From positions 1-64,000 of the forward strand of contig JAEELL010000021.1 in assembly GCA_016282745.1 (NCBI GenBank): 64,000 nt of DNA, given 5' to 3'. Positions 46,060 to 54,927 of this stretch are shown here, piece after piece; the stretch's first letter is position 1; each line of letters begins with the position of its first letter. This DNA is from Lachnospiraceae bacterium (GTDB lineage: Bacteria; Bacillota; Clostridia; Lachnospirales; Lachnospiraceae). The notes under the pieces were generated by a model. That model saw only the letters and a program-made list of their open reading frames with translations, ran no database searches and was not told the DNA's origin. Made by a program: the position numbers and the translations under genes.

Positions 46060-46134
46060 ATGAAAATGGCCGGGGGCTTTGTGTGTGAAAAAGCAAAATC
46101 CGCTATGGTTGAGTTTGAAGACGAAATTATGTAA
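46060..46134 (+). CDS. Candidate 24-residue small protein under the riboswitch
   Basis: The first open frame after the riboswitch terminator starts ATG 46060 with AGGATAGG 8-15 bases upstream and encodes 24 residues beginning MKMAGGFVCEK and ending FEDEIM. It has one Cys and an acidic end, with no membrane segment. It may be a small regulatory peptide, a leader or the remnant of a longer gene. I recognise no family. Confidence 0.35.
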   Translation: MKMAGGFVCEKAKSAMVEFEDEIM

Positions 46135-46219
46135 ATAAACTTTAAATTACTGTATGGCTTAATAATTGGAAATTATAGAAAACAATTATGGAAAAACAAA
46201 AAGAATGGGGAGGTTTTTT

Positions 46220-46432
46220 ATGAGTGAATTTAAAACTTTAAAGGAAATGTCTGAGTTGTGGGGAATCAGTGAGAGACGAATTAACACGCTCTGTCTCCAG
46301 GGACGCATTAAAGGAGCAGTTAAGTTTGGCAATATGTGGGCTATTCCTGCAAACACAAAGAAACCAAAAGATGAGAGAGTAAAAAACGGAAGATATATCA
46401 AGACTAAAGTTGCGATGGCCTGTGCAGAATAA
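46220..46432 (+). CDS. Small helix-turn-helix DNA-binding protein
   Basis: A 70-residue protein made almost only of a MerR/excisionase-like winged helix: LKEMSELWGISERRINTLCLQGRIKGAVK followed by MWAIPANTKKP. It probably binds DNA as a regulator. ATG 46220 follows GGGGAGG, so the longer frame from 46166 is not needed. It lies on the riboswitch transcript and before spoVT. Its stop codon is inside the first unit of a 15-bp repeat. Confidence 0.72.
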   Translation: MSEFKTLKEMSELWGISERRINTLCLQGRIKGAVKFGNMWAIPANTKKPKDERVKNGRYIKTKVAMACAE

Positions 46433-46480
46433 ACATGTTCGGATTAAACCTGTGTAGAATAAACCTGTGCGGATTAAAGA
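46421..46480. repeat. 15-bp tandem repeat, 4 copies, overlapping a gene end
   Basis: TGTGCAGAATAAACA and three variants lie at 46421, 46436, 46451 and 46466. The first unit encodes the last residues and the stop of the HTH gene. Confidence 0.85.
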
Positions 46481-46535
46481 TGTATAATCTCCTAATTATT
46501 AGCAATAATAATAAAAAAATAAAGGAGATTCAGAA

Positions 46536-47081
46536 ATGAAAGCAACAGGAGTCATCAGAGCTGTGGATAAACTCGGCAGAATTGTTATCCCGAAAGAAAT
46601 CAGAAAGAATTATCATATCAGAGAGGGAGACCCTATTGAGATATACACCTCAAGAAACGGCGAAATAGTTCTGAAAAAGTATTCGCCCATGGGGGAACTG
46701 AGTAATTATGCAAAATCATTTGCAAAGGCAGTATCTGAAATTACTGCAAAGACAGTTATAATAAGCGACAGAGAACGAATTATAGCGTCTGAAGGCAGGT
46801 ATAAAACAGAATACGAAGACAGAATTGTCAGCCGGCAGCTGGAGAATGCCATGGAGGCCAGAAAGATTATCAATACATCCGAAGATAACGGACAAAAGAT
46901 TTTTGTTTATGAGGGTGAAAATCTGACGGATAAAAGTCAGATTATTTATCCGATTTTGAGTCGTGGAGATGTGATAGGCACCGTGGGATTAATCAGCCAT
47001 CAAAAAGATGAAAAAAAGTACGATTTTGAGGACAAAATGCTAATTGTTGCAACGACATTTTTGGGTAATTTGTACAGTTGA
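46536..47081 (+). CDS. spoVT: Stage V sporulation protein T
   Basis: An AbrB-family regulator active in the forespore. The N-terminal swapped-hairpin DNA-binding domain reads ATGVIRAVDKLGRIVIPKEI (residues 3-22), and a GAF-like domain (about 55-181) follows, as in SpoVT rather than AbrB. The 181-residue length fits. AAAGGAG precedes ATG. It marks the right junction where the conserved pth-mfd-spoVT gene order resumes. Confidence 0.95.
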   Translation: MKATGVIRAVDKLGRIVIPKEIRKNYHIREGDPIEIYTSRNGEIVLKKYSPMGELSNYAKSFAKAVSEITAKTVIISDRERIIASEGRYKTEYEDRIVSRQLENAMEARKIINTSEDNGQKIFVYEGENLTDKSQIIYPILSRGDVIGTVGLISHQKDEKKYDFEDKMLIVATTFLGNLYS

Positions 47082-47166
47082 TTTTTTTGATTGTTTTTGC
47101 CGGTTGACATATTGTGGCAAAATGACAAAAAAATGTAATAAAATAAGGCTAAAATCGTTAATTTGC

Positions 47167-47196
47167 TTGACAATATCAGTATAAAAATGGTATAAA
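47167..47196 (+). promoter_or_regulatory. Sigma-A promoter of hup
   Basis: Perfect TTGACA (47167-47172), an 18-base spacer and TATAAA (47191-47196), 67 bases before the start codon. Confidence 0.65.
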
Positions 47197-47263
47197 TTTA
47201 CTTGAGGTATACGCGAGAAAACGTATTATTGTTTATATATTTTATATTAGGAGGAATTATACG

Positions 47264-47536
47264 ATGAACAAGACAGATTTTATCGCAGCAATCGCTGAAA
47301 AGACAGGATTATCAAAAACAGATGCTACAAAGGCAGTAAAGGCTTACGCAGAAGTAGTTGAGGAAGCATTAAAGGCAGGGGACAAAGTTCAGTTAGTTGG
47401 ATTCGGTACATTTGAAGTATCAAAGAGAGCAGCTAGAGAAGGAAGAAACCCACAGACAGGTAAGACAATCAAGATCGCTGCATCTAACGTACCAAAGTTC
47501 AAAGCTGGTAAGGCTTTAAAGGACGCTATCAACTAA
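47264..47536 (+). CDS. hup: HU family DNA-binding protein
   Basis: Abundant nucleoid protein of 90 residues that bends DNA as a dimer. [20 protein letters not shown], the dimer-core [20 protein letters not shown] and the DNA-binding arm ending GKTIKIAAS are textbook. AGGAGG precedes ATG. Own promoter and terminator; the codon use looks optimised. Confidence 0.98.
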   Translation: MNKTDFIAAIAEKTGLSKTDATKAVKAYAEVVEEALKAGDKVQLVGFGTFEVSKRAAREGRNPQTGKTIKIAASNVPKFKAGKALKDAIN

Positions 47537-47560
47537 TTGTTTGATAAATAGTTAGATTTA

Positions 47561-47594
47561 AAAGGAGCTTTTGCAGGATGCAAAGGCTCCTTTT
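47561..47594 (+). terminator. Rho-independent terminator after hup
   Basis: AAAGGAGC (47561-47568) pairs with GCTCCTTT, then a T run. It lies just before rqcP. Confidence 0.88.
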
Positions 47595-47621
47595 GCTTGT
47601 TAGGTAGGAATAGGAGAAGAA

Positions 47622-47864
47622 ATGAGAGTAGATAAGTATTTAAAGGTATCAAGAATTATAAAAAGAAGAACTGTTGCCAACGAAGCATGTGATGCAGGGC
47701 GTGTTCTTATAAACGGAAAAGTTGTCAAAGCTTCAGCAGAAGTTAAGGTTGGTGACATTTTAGAGATAATGTTTGGGCAGAGAACAGTTAAAGTTGAAGT
47801 ACTTTCACTTAATGAAACCGTAAAGAAGGAAAATGCAGTTGAGATGTATAAAGATCTGACCTAG
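47622..47864 (+). CDS. rqcP: S4-domain ribosome-quality-control factor
   Basis: An 80-residue S4 RNA-binding protein (Bacillus YabO, renamed RqcP) that works with RqcH in alanine tailing of stalled nascent chains. MRVDKYLKVSRIIKRRTVANE and AGRVLINGKVVKASAEVKVGD are the S4 core. Its place before yabP/yabQ/divIC matches the Bacillus order and supports the name. Confidence 0.92.
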   Translation: MRVDKYLKVSRIIKRRTVANEACDAGRVLINGKVVKASAEVKVGDILEIMFGQRTVKVEVLSLNETVKKENAVEMYKDLT

Positions 47865-47913
47865 AACATACAATTAATCAAAGAAGGTGCCAATACAGAA
47901 GGTCAGGTTTAAT

Positions 47914-48255
47914 ATGGAGCAGCCACAGTTTAAGGAGCAGTCGCAATATAAGAATAAGTCACAGAATCAGAATAAGAACCAAACGCTGAATAAGAATCAC
48001 AAGTTTGTGATAACAGACAGAAGCAACATAATTATTACAGGGGTTTTGGATGTTGTATCCTTTGATTTAAAAGAAATAACACTCGAAACTGTCTGTGGTG
48101 CCATGAACATTAAAGGAAATGATTTGAAGGTTAAAAGTGTGAAACTTGAAGAAGGTGAAGTTGAAGCGCATGGAAGTGTTGACAGAGTGTCTTATTCTGA
48201 AATGACATCCTTCAAATCAAAAGGAAAATCGGTTGTTAAAAGGATGTTTAGGTAG
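47914..48255 (+). CDS. yabP: Sporulation protein YabP
   Basis: Coat-associated sporulation protein. It is about 113 residues: a Gln/Asn/Lys-rich N-terminal stretch, then a small beta domain with HKFVITDRSNIIITGVLDVVSFD and ITLETVCGAMNIKGNDLKV, matching YabP/YqfC. ATG 47914 is preferred over GTG 47887 because the latter overlaps its own ribosome site. The stop overlaps the yabQ start codon by one base. Confidence 0.88.
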   Translation: MEQPQFKEQSQYKNKSQNQNKNQTLNKNHKFVITDRSNIIITGVLDVVSFDLKEITLETVCGAMNIKGNDLKVKSVKLEEGEVEAHGSVDRVSYSEMTSFKSKGKSVVKRMFR

Positions 48256-48713
48256 TGACAGATTTTATTATAGAACAGCTGCTTCTTGGACTGGCATCAT
48301 TTATCTTAGGAACAGTGATGGCATTTTTATATGATGTTGTCAGAGTTATCAGGATTTTCATGCCTGCTTCAGGTCCTTTAAAATGTGTTCAGGATTTGTT
48401 CTACTGGCTACTGTACACAGCGGTTGTATATGATGTATTTTTGAAATATAACCACGGTGATGTCAGATTCTTTGCTATTGGGATACTGTTTGCGGCAATG
48501 TTTTTTTATTATTCACACATCAGCATTTTTTTTGTGAATTATTGCGTTAAGGCATTGATATTTATTTGTAAACCTATTAAACTTATTGTTAGATTATATA
48601 AAAGGGAAAGAGGTCAGATTTATGACAGATGGAAAACAATCCACAAAAGTAAAAAAACCAAATACGGCTACAGCAAGAGTAAGCAGACGCAGCAAGTCAA
48701 AGAGAAGAAATGA
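48255..48713 (+). CDS. yabQ: Sporulation protein YabQ
   Basis: Membrane protein needed for cortex formation. It has 152 residues with three to four hydrophobic helices (LLLGLASFILGTVMAFLYDV, DLFYWLLYTAVVYDVF, FFAIGILFAAMFFYY) and a basic tail. The start GTG 48255 shares a base with the yabP stop. The last 92 bases overlap divIC in another frame. Confidence 0.9.
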   Translation: MTDFIIEQLLLGLASFILGTVMAFLYDVVRVIRIFMPASGPLKCVQDLFYWLLYTAVVYDVFLKYNHGDVRFFAIGILFAAMFFYYSHISIFFVNYCVKALIFICKPIKLIVRLYKRERGQIYDRWKTIHKSKKTKYGYSKSKQTQQVKEKK

Positions 48714-48981
48714 TAACCGCTTTATGATTGCACTGATTATTATTGTCGTTTCTATTGTAAGCAGCGTATTTGTAATAAATATTAACAGTTCCCGCAAGAA
48801 ACTTGCCGAGTTAAATGAACAGAAACAGAGGCTTCAGGCAGAGTATGACAGACAGCTTAAGTTAGCAGAGGAACTTGAAAAGAAAAAGGTTTACGTTAAG
48901 ACAAATGCATATATTGAAGAGCAGGCTAGAAAGCTTGGACTTATTTATCCAAATGAGGTTATATTCAAACCATCAAACTAA
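48622..48981 (+). CDS. divIC: Septum formation initiator (DivIC/FtsB)
   Basis: A 119-residue bitopic division protein: basic N-terminus, one membrane helix (about 37-56), then a coiled coil (KLAELNEQKQRLQAEYDRQL) and the end ARKLGLIYPNEVIF, as in DivIC. It joins DivIB and FtsL at the septum. ATG 48622 with AGAGG upstream is used, giving a 92-base overlap with yabQ. Confidence 0.9.
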   Translation: MTDGKQSTKVKKPNTATARVSRRSKSKRRNDNRFMIALIIIVVSIVSSVFVININSSRKKLAELNEQKQRLQAEYDRQLKLAEELEKKKVYVKTNAYIEEQARKLGLIYPNEVIFKPSN

Positions 48982-49003
48982 CAGGAAGTTAATTGATTTT
49001 TTT

Positions 49004-49048
49004 AAGGAACAATTGTCAAAAATTATAATGGCAATGTTCCTTTTTTTT
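49004..49048 (+). terminator. Rho-independent terminator after divIC
   Basis: AAGGAACA (49004-49011) pairs with TGTTCCTT (49035-49042), extended by TTGTC/GGCAA with a bulge, then a T run. Confidence 0.85.
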
Positions 49049-49148
49049 GACTTTTTTTTTAAAACAATAAATGTATACTCTTCACGATGAAACAGGAAAA
49101 AATCCTGTACAGATAATGTTGAAAAATATGAATAGTGGAGGTGGCAAA

Positions 49149-51041
49149 ATGAAGGGAAGGGTGATGAAGTCACTAATAATACAAATGATAGGGGGGATTC
49201 TGACTCAGGGAGTGATACTGGGATATAATCCTTTAGCAGTTGCGTGGATTAGTTCGGTTACGGCGATGGGAGGAGGTTACATACTGTTATTCCCTGTAAT
49301 GATTATCGGAATGTATTATTCCATGGGGATTGTGGGGTGTATTAAATACGGAACTCTGATGGTATCGGTTATTTATATGGTTCTTCTTTACAAAAAAAAT
49401 AATAGAACGGTCAATCTTAATATGATTGCAGTAATAACCGGAGCTTCCGTGATAATAATGGAACTGGGAGAATGGTTTATGGAAACGGATTTGACAACAT
49501 TGTATGGTGAAAATATCCTTTATGACAGTTACTACCAGCTGTTGATTATTGCCTTGGTGGGGATGGTGTCCGGTTCCGGTAGCATGATGTTTTCCATTGC
49601 GATTAAGGGATTTATGGATAATGCCATATCATTTATAGTGAGAGAAAAAGTAAATGAAAATGCAGTGCAAAATACTAATGACAGAGTTGGCAGCAGGGAA
49701 AACAGCATTTCAAATGTTGCAATGGGGTACAGATTTTTAGCTGACAGGATTATGAACCTGCCGGGAGTGGATTCAATGAATACAGAAGTAATAAGCTCCG
49801 GCAAAATTGCCAGCCGGCTTTCAGGAGAAGTATGCACCCGGTGTGTTAATTCAGGAGTGTGCTGGGGAAACAATGCAGAGAAGTCAAAAAAATACTTTAT
49901 GGATATGATAGAAAACTCAAAGAGTGAAGGAAGAATAAACATTGACGAAATTTCAGAGGGCATGTCCAAGCAGTGTATGAATCAGAACAGATTGGTATTG
50001 GAAGCCAATAATATTTTTGAGAGAGCAAGGCTTAATTTTGCATGGAGAAGCAGAATGGAAGAGGGCAGAACAGCTGTGGCAATGCAGTTAAATGAGATGG
50101 CAGAGATGATTGATGAGGTGATAAACAGGGATGTTTTTGATGAGGAAAGATTTGCAGGTGCAGAGAGAAAAATAGAAACTGTCTTAAGGTCAATGAAACA
50201 GCATCCCGGAAAAGTTGATATACAGATAATAAGCAGAGGAGTAATAACAGTATCAGTTAGATTCAGAAAAAAAGCGGATAAGAGATTCGACAGGAAGCGA
50301 TTTCTGCAGAGCGTATCAGAGATTCTTCAGACTAAAATGTTATTTGAAAAATGTAATGATTATTCTGTCAGTCTTATTCAGGATGCTAATTATGAGGTAT
50401 TATTCGGGCTTGCAAGGCGGGCTAAGGATAAAGAATTTGTATCAGGAGATAACTACTCTATAGCAAAATTAAAATACGGGCAATGTCTTTTAAGCATATG
50501 CGACGGCATGGGAGTGGGACAAAAGGCCGGCAGGTACAGCGGGATAGTTTTGGATTTGTTAGAACAACTGATCAAATACGGATTTAAGAAAGAAACCGGA
50601 CTTAAGCTTATTAATTCTGCACTGATGCTTGGAAATCAATGGGACAGCCCTATGGCCATTGATGTGGGGATGATAGATCTGTACGCAGGAACCTGCGAAA
50701 TATTAAAAATGGGTGCGGCATGCACTTATATAAAAAGGGGCAACTGGGTTGAGTGTGTAAAATCTGAAACTCTTCCTATAGGGGCACTGAAAAATCCCGA
50801 GATGGAGAGTGTCTCTAAAAAGTTATATGGTGGAGATTTTGTGGTAATGGTCTCAGATGGTATTATTGACGGAGTGGAAGAAATCGGAGGCGAGTCATTT
50901 GTTGGAAGGGTAATAATGAGTACAGATACAAATAATCCGCAGAAAATGGCAAATCATATATTAGATGCTGTCTTAAATAGAATGGGAGATAACCCTAAAG
51001 ATGATATGACAGTTCTTGTTGCGGGAATCTGGGAGTCATAA
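49149..51041 (+). CDS. spoIIE: Stage II sporulation protein E
   Basis: PP2C-type phosphatase that dephosphorylates SpoIIAA to switch on sigma-F in the forespore. It has 630 residues: about five to six N-terminal membrane helices, a middle domain with cysteine pair CTRCVNSGVCWG, and a PP2C domain with ICDGMGVGQKAGRYSG, VVMVSDGIIDGVE and DDMTVLV, which supply the metal-binding acids. It is shorter than the Bacillus protein (about 827 residues, ten helices). ATG 49149 with GGAGGTGG upstream is used. Confidence 0.95.
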   Translation: MKGRVMKSLIIQMIGGILTQGVILGYNPLAVAWISSVTAMGGGYILLFPVMIIGMYYSMGIVGCIKYGTLMVSVIYMVLLYKKNNRTVNLNMIAVITGASVIIMELGEWFMETDLTTLYGENILYDSYYQLLIIALVGMVSGSGSMMFSIAIKGFMDNAISFIVREKVNENAVQNTNDRVGSRENSISNVAMGYRFLADRIMNLPGVDSMNTEVISSGKIASRLSGEVCTRCVNSGVCWGNNAEKSKKYFMDMIENSKSEGRINIDEISEGMSKQCMNQNRLVLEANNIFERARLNFAWRSRMEEGRTAVAMQLNEMAEMIDEVINRDVFDEERFAGAERKIETVLRSMKQHPGKVDIQIISRGVITVSVRFRKKADKRFDRKRFLQSVSEILQTKMLFEKCNDYSVSLIQDANYEVLFGLARRAKDKEFVSGDNYSIAKLKYGQCLLSICDGMGVGQKAGRYSGIVLDLLEQLIKYGFKKETGLKLINSALMLGNQWDSPMAIDVGMIDLYAGTCEILKMGAACTYIKRGNWVECVKSETLPIGALKNPEMESVSKKLYGGDFVVMVSDGIIDGVEEIGGESFVGRVIMSTDTNNPQKMANHILDAVLNRMGDNPKDDMTVLVAGIWES

Positions 51042-51115
51042 TTCAAGAACATTTCCCGGGCGGTGAAAAAACGTCGATATTTGACTTTGTAATATCAGTA
51101 AAGTATATTATTCTT

Positions 51116-52525
51116 ATGGAAAAAAAGGTATTAGAATATATAAATCAAAATAGAATGATAAAGCAGGGAGACGGTGTTGTAGTTGGAGTTTCAGGTGGTG
51201 CTGATTCAGTGTGCCTGCTTACCATGTTGCATTCATTTTCAAAGGATTTTGGAATGAGACTGTATGTTGTTCATGTGAACCATCACATCAGAGGAAAAGA
51301 GGCTGATGAAGATCAGGAATATGTTGTAGGCCTGTGCAGAAAACTTAATGTGGAATGTATATGCTACGACATTGACGCTACAGAAATTGCCCATAAGATG
51401 AAATGTTCCGAGGAGGAAGCAGGAAGAGAGGAAAGATATAGAATATTTCGGGAGGTTAAAAAGGCTAAAAATGCAGTGTCTATTGCGGTTGCACACAATT
51501 TGAACGACGTTTCCGAGACGATTCTCTTCAATCTGTTCAGGGGAACCGGAATAGCAGGTCTGTGCGGAATAAAGCCTGTAAGGGACGATATTATTAGACC
51601 AATTCTGTGTCTTTCAAGAAGAGAGATAGAAGAATATCTTTCTGACAGAAATATTGATTACAGAACCGACAGCACTAATCTTAAGAATGATTATTCCAGA
51701 AATAAATTAAGAAATGTGGTTATTCCATATATTACACAAAATCTGAATCCTGCAGCAGATGTTAACATTGCAAAGGCAGGAAGCAGTCTTATAGAGATAG
51801 AAGATTATCTGAAGATTCAGACTGAAATTGTCTATGGTAAATATGTGAGAAGAGAGTCAGAGGAGTATTATTTATCTTTGGGTATAGAGAAGGAACATCC
51901 CGCTATTGCAAAGAGAGTAATACGAATGATAATAGAACAGATGGCGGGAAAACTAAAGGATGTCACATCACTCCATATTGATATAGTTATGGGGCTTCTT
52001 GGAGTAGATACGGGGAATTCAGTGGATTTGCCTTACGGAATAACAGTTCAAAAATCATATCATCATGCTATTTTTAAAATGAAAAATACTCAGAAAAACA
52101 AAGGGAAAGATATTATAACAGACATAGAGATTTGGAAAGACAACCGATTTATGGAAAATGGTCTCGTTACAATAGAAAAAGTTGATTTGACGTCAGAGCC
52201 TGTGGGTGAGTTCGTGCAAAATATCCCCGATTTATTGTATACTAAATGGATTGATTGTGATAAGATAAAAGGAACATTGCACGTCAGAAATCGACAGCAG
52301 GGAGATTATATTACTATTGACGATGCGGGCAATACAAAAAAATTAAAAGATTTCTTTATAAATGAGAAAATACCAAGGGACGAGAGAGATAATATACTTC
52401 TTGTTGCTGATGGCAGCCATATAGTCTGGATAATCGGCTACAGACTTGGCAGTTATTATAAAGTTACAGAGAATACAAGGCAGTGTCTGGTTCTTAAGGG
52501 GAAAGCATTTGAAAAGAGAGGATGA
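51116..52525 (+). CDS. tilS: tRNA(Ile)-lysidine synthase
   Basis: Modifies C34 of tRNA-Ile(CAU) to lysidine, changing its decoding from AUG to AUA; essential. The 469 residues carry the N-type ATP-pyrophosphatase loop SGGADS (26-31), VHVNHHIRG and AVAHNLNDVSETIL, followed by the C-terminal TilS domains ending NTRQCLVLKG. It starts at ATG 51116 without a strong ribosome site and leads the tilS-hpt-ftsH operon. Confidence 0.95.
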   Translation: MEKKVLEYINQNRMIKQGDGVVVGVSGGADSVCLLTMLHSFSKDFGMRLYVVHVNHHIRGKEADEDQEYVVGLCRKLNVECICYDIDATEIAHKMKCSEEEAGREERYRIFREVKKAKNAVSIAVAHNLNDVSETILFNLFRGTGIAGLCGIKPVRDDIIRPILCLSRREIEEYLSDRNIDYRTDSTNLKNDYSRNKLRNVVIPYITQNLNPAADVNIAKAGSSLIEIEDYLKIQTEIVYGKYVRRESEEYYLSLGIEKEHPAIAKRVIRMIIEQMAGKLKDVTSLHIDIVMGLLGVDTGNSVDLPYGITVQKSYHHAIFKMKNTQKNKGKDIITDIEIWKDNRFMENGLVTIEKVDLTSEPVGEFVQNIPDLLYTKWIDCDKIKGTLHVRNRQQGDYITIDDAGNTKKLKDFFINEKIPRDERDNILLVADGSHIVWIIGYRLGSYYKVTENTRQCLVLKGKAFEKRG

Positions 52526-52534
52526 TACACAATT

Positions 52535-53062
52535 ATGGCAGATAAGATAACAGAGTTAATTAGTGAAGATCTGATTGATACAAAAGTAAGACAATTGGGA
52601 GAGAGAATAAGCAGAGAGTATTCCGGCAAATCAATACATCTTATATGTATTTTGAAGGGAAGTATTTTCTTCTTCAGTGATTTGGCCAAGAGAATCAAAG
52701 TCCCTGTTACCATGGATTTTATGAGCGTAAGCAGTTATGGCTCAGGAACAGAGAGCAAGGGCGATGTCAGAATCAAAAAGGATCTTGATGATTCGATTAA
52801 AGGCAAACATGTTATTATTGTTGAGGACATTGTTGATTCAGGATATACACTGAGTAAGATTATACCGATTCTCCGGGACAGAGAGCCTGCAAGCTTAGAG
52901 GTGGCAACATTGCTTGACAAGCCGGACAGAAGAGTTGTTGATGTGGAGGTAAAGTACACATGCTTTAACATTCCTGATGAGTTTGTAGTGGGATATGGTC
53001 TTGATTATGATCAGAAATACAGAGATCTCCCATATGTTGGAGTTATCAAATTTGACAATTGA
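52535..53062 (+). CDS. hpt: Hypoxanthine phosphoribosyltransferase
   Basis: Purine salvage enzyme of 175 residues that makes IMP/GMP from hypoxanthine or guanine and PRPP. The PRPP loop VIIVEDIVDSGYTLSKI and the flexible loop FMSVSSYGSGTESKG are clear. It starts ten bases after tilS and precedes ftsH, the standard Firmicutes arrangement. Confidence 0.96.
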   Translation: MADKITELISEDLIDTKVRQLGERISREYSGKSIHLICILKGSIFFFSDLAKRIKVPVTMDFMSVSSYGSGTESKGDVRIKKDLDDSIKGKHVIIVEDIVDSGYTLSKIIPILRDREPASLEVATLLDKPDRRVVDVEVKYTCFNIPDEFVVGYGLDYDQKYRDLPYVGVIKFDN

Positions 53063-53097
53063 TATAGAGAATATAAGTTGAAAAGGAGAAATGGAAA

Positions 53098-54927
53098 GTG
53101 AAGGGAAGAAGTAAAGGACTTGGGATATACGTGGCCATTATAGCCTTATTGCTCATTGTTCTGTCATGTTCTACTTTCTTTGCCGGAGGAAGTTCTGAAT
53201 ATAAGTACAGTAATATGCTGAAAGATCTTAAAGATGGTAATATTGAGAGCATATATGTAATACAGAACAAGGAAGTTCCGACAGGAAAATTGCAGGCGAA
53301 AGTCAGATATGAAGAAGATGGAAAGACATATTACAAGACCCGCCTTATTTACATTACAGATGTAAATGCTGCATTGAAAGACTTGAACGCATTTGAAGAC
53401 ACTGTCGATATCGAAGTTTCGGATGTCAGACGTGACAGTGTGTTCCTGACAACAATACTTCCGCTTGTTTTCATGGGAGTGTTTGTGTTGTTTTTCTTCT
53501 CCATGATGGGTGTAAACTCAGGTGGAAACGGCAAGATGATGAATTTTGGAAAGAGCAAGGCAAAACTTGCAGTTGATACAAAGAATATCAATTTTTCAAA
53601 GGTTGCAGGTCTTAAGGAAGAAAAAGAAGAGTTGGAGGAAGTGGTTGATTTCCTCAAGAGTCCGCGAAAGTATATAGATATGGGGGCAAGAATTCCTAAA
53701 GGTATTCTTCTTGAGGGACCTCCCGGAACAGGTAAGACATTACTTGCGAAAGCAGTTGCAGGTGAGGCCGGTGTTCCTTTCTTTACAATATCAGGTTCTG
53801 ATTTTGTAGAGATGTTTGTAGGTGTAGGTGCATCAAGAGTTAGAGATTTATTTGCAGAAGCAAAAAAGAATGCACCTTGTATTATTTTTATTGATGAGAT
53901 TGACGCAGTAGCCAGAAGACGAGGAACAGGTATGGGTGGCGGACACGATGAGCGTGAACAGACACTTAACCAGATGCTTGTTGAGATGGATGGTTTCGGG
54001 GTGAATGAAGGAATCATTGTTATGGCAGCTACAAACAGGGTTGATATTCTGGATCCTGCCATTATGAGACCGGGACGATTTGACAGAAAAGTATTGGTTG
54101 GAAGACCTGATGTTGAGGGCAGAAAAGAGATTCTTGAAGTTCATGCAATGAACAAGAAACTTGGTGAAGATGTGGATCTTGACACAATTGCAAGAACAAC
54201 AGCCGGATTTACAGGTGCAGATTTAGAGAATCTTCTCAACGAAGCTGCAATATGTGCGGCAAAGAGCAAGAAGGGCTTTATTACAAGGGAAGATATAGAA
54301 AAGTCATTTATCAAGGTTGGAATAGGAAAAGAAAAGAAGAGCAGAATTATCTCCGAGAAAGAAAAGAAGATTACGGCATATCACGAATCAGGGCATGCCA
54401 TATTATTCCATTTACTTCCTGACGTGGGACCTGTTCATACAGTATCAATTATTCCAACAGGTGGCGGAGCTGCAGGATATACAATGCCTCTTCCTGAAAA
54501 GGATGAGATGTTCCTCACAAAAGGAAAGATGCTTCAGGAGATTATGGTAGATCTTGGAGGAAGAATTGCTGAGGAAATTATCTTTGATGATATCACAACC
54601 GGAGCTTCCCAGGATATCAAACAGGCCACATCACTTGCAAAGTCAATGGTTACAAAGTTTGGAATGTCTGAGAAACTTGGGCTTATCAACTACGGAAGTG
54701 ATGAAGACGAGGTGTTTATCGGAAGAGATCTTGCACACTCAAAAGGCTATGGAGAAAAGACAGCGTCACTTATTGATGACGAAGTGAGAAACATAGTTGA
54801 GGACTGCTATAAGAAAGCCAAAGAGATGATACTTGATCATAAGAATGAACTTGAGAAATGTACACAGATGCTTCTTGAAAAAGAGAAGATAACAAGGGAA
54901 GAATTCGAGTCTATCTTTGAGGGATAG
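53098..54927 (+). CDS. ftsH: ATP-dependent zinc metalloprotease FtsH
   Basis: Membrane-bound AAA+ protease degrading damaged membrane and regulatory proteins. It has 609 residues: two N-terminal membrane helices, Walker A GPPGTGKT (208-215), Walker B IIFIDEID, the second region of homology, and the zinc site HESGH (429-433). The start is GTG 53098 with AAGGAG upstream; an ATG at 53091 opens an eight-codon frame only. Confidence 0.97.
   Translation: MKGRSKGLGIYVAIIALLLIVLSCSTFFAGGSSEYKYSNMLKDLKDGNIESIYVIQNKEVPTGKLQAKVRYEEDGKTYYKTRLIYITDVNAALKDLNAFEDTVDIEVSDVRRDSVFLTTILPLVFMGVFVLFFFSMMGVNSGGNGKMMNFGKSKAKLAVDTKNINFSKVAGLKEEKEELEEVVDFLKSPRKYIDMGARIPKGILLEGPPGTGKTLLAKAVAGEAGVPFFTISGSDFVEMFVGVGASRVRDLFAEAKKNAPCIIFIDEIDAVARRRGTGMGGGHDEREQTLNQMLVEMDGFGVNEGIIVMAATNRVDILDPAIMRPGRFDRKVLVGRPDVEGRKEILEVHAMNKKLGEDVDLDTIARTTAGFTGADLENLLNEAAICAAKSKKGFITREDIEKSFIKVGIGKEKKSRIISEKEKKITAYHESGHAILFHLLPDVGPVHTVSIIPTGGGAAGYTMPLPEKDEMFLTKGKMLQEIMVDLGGRIAEEIIFDDITTGASQDIKQATSLAKSMVTKFGMSEKLGLINYGSDEDEVFIGRDLAHSKGYGEKTASLIDDEVRNIVEDCYKKAKEMILDHKNELEKCTQMLLEKEKITREEFESIFEG

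Noticed and set aside
53349..54062. Minus-strand frame of 237 codons
   Set aside because: It is antisense to ftsH and shows no recognisable domain or ribosome site.
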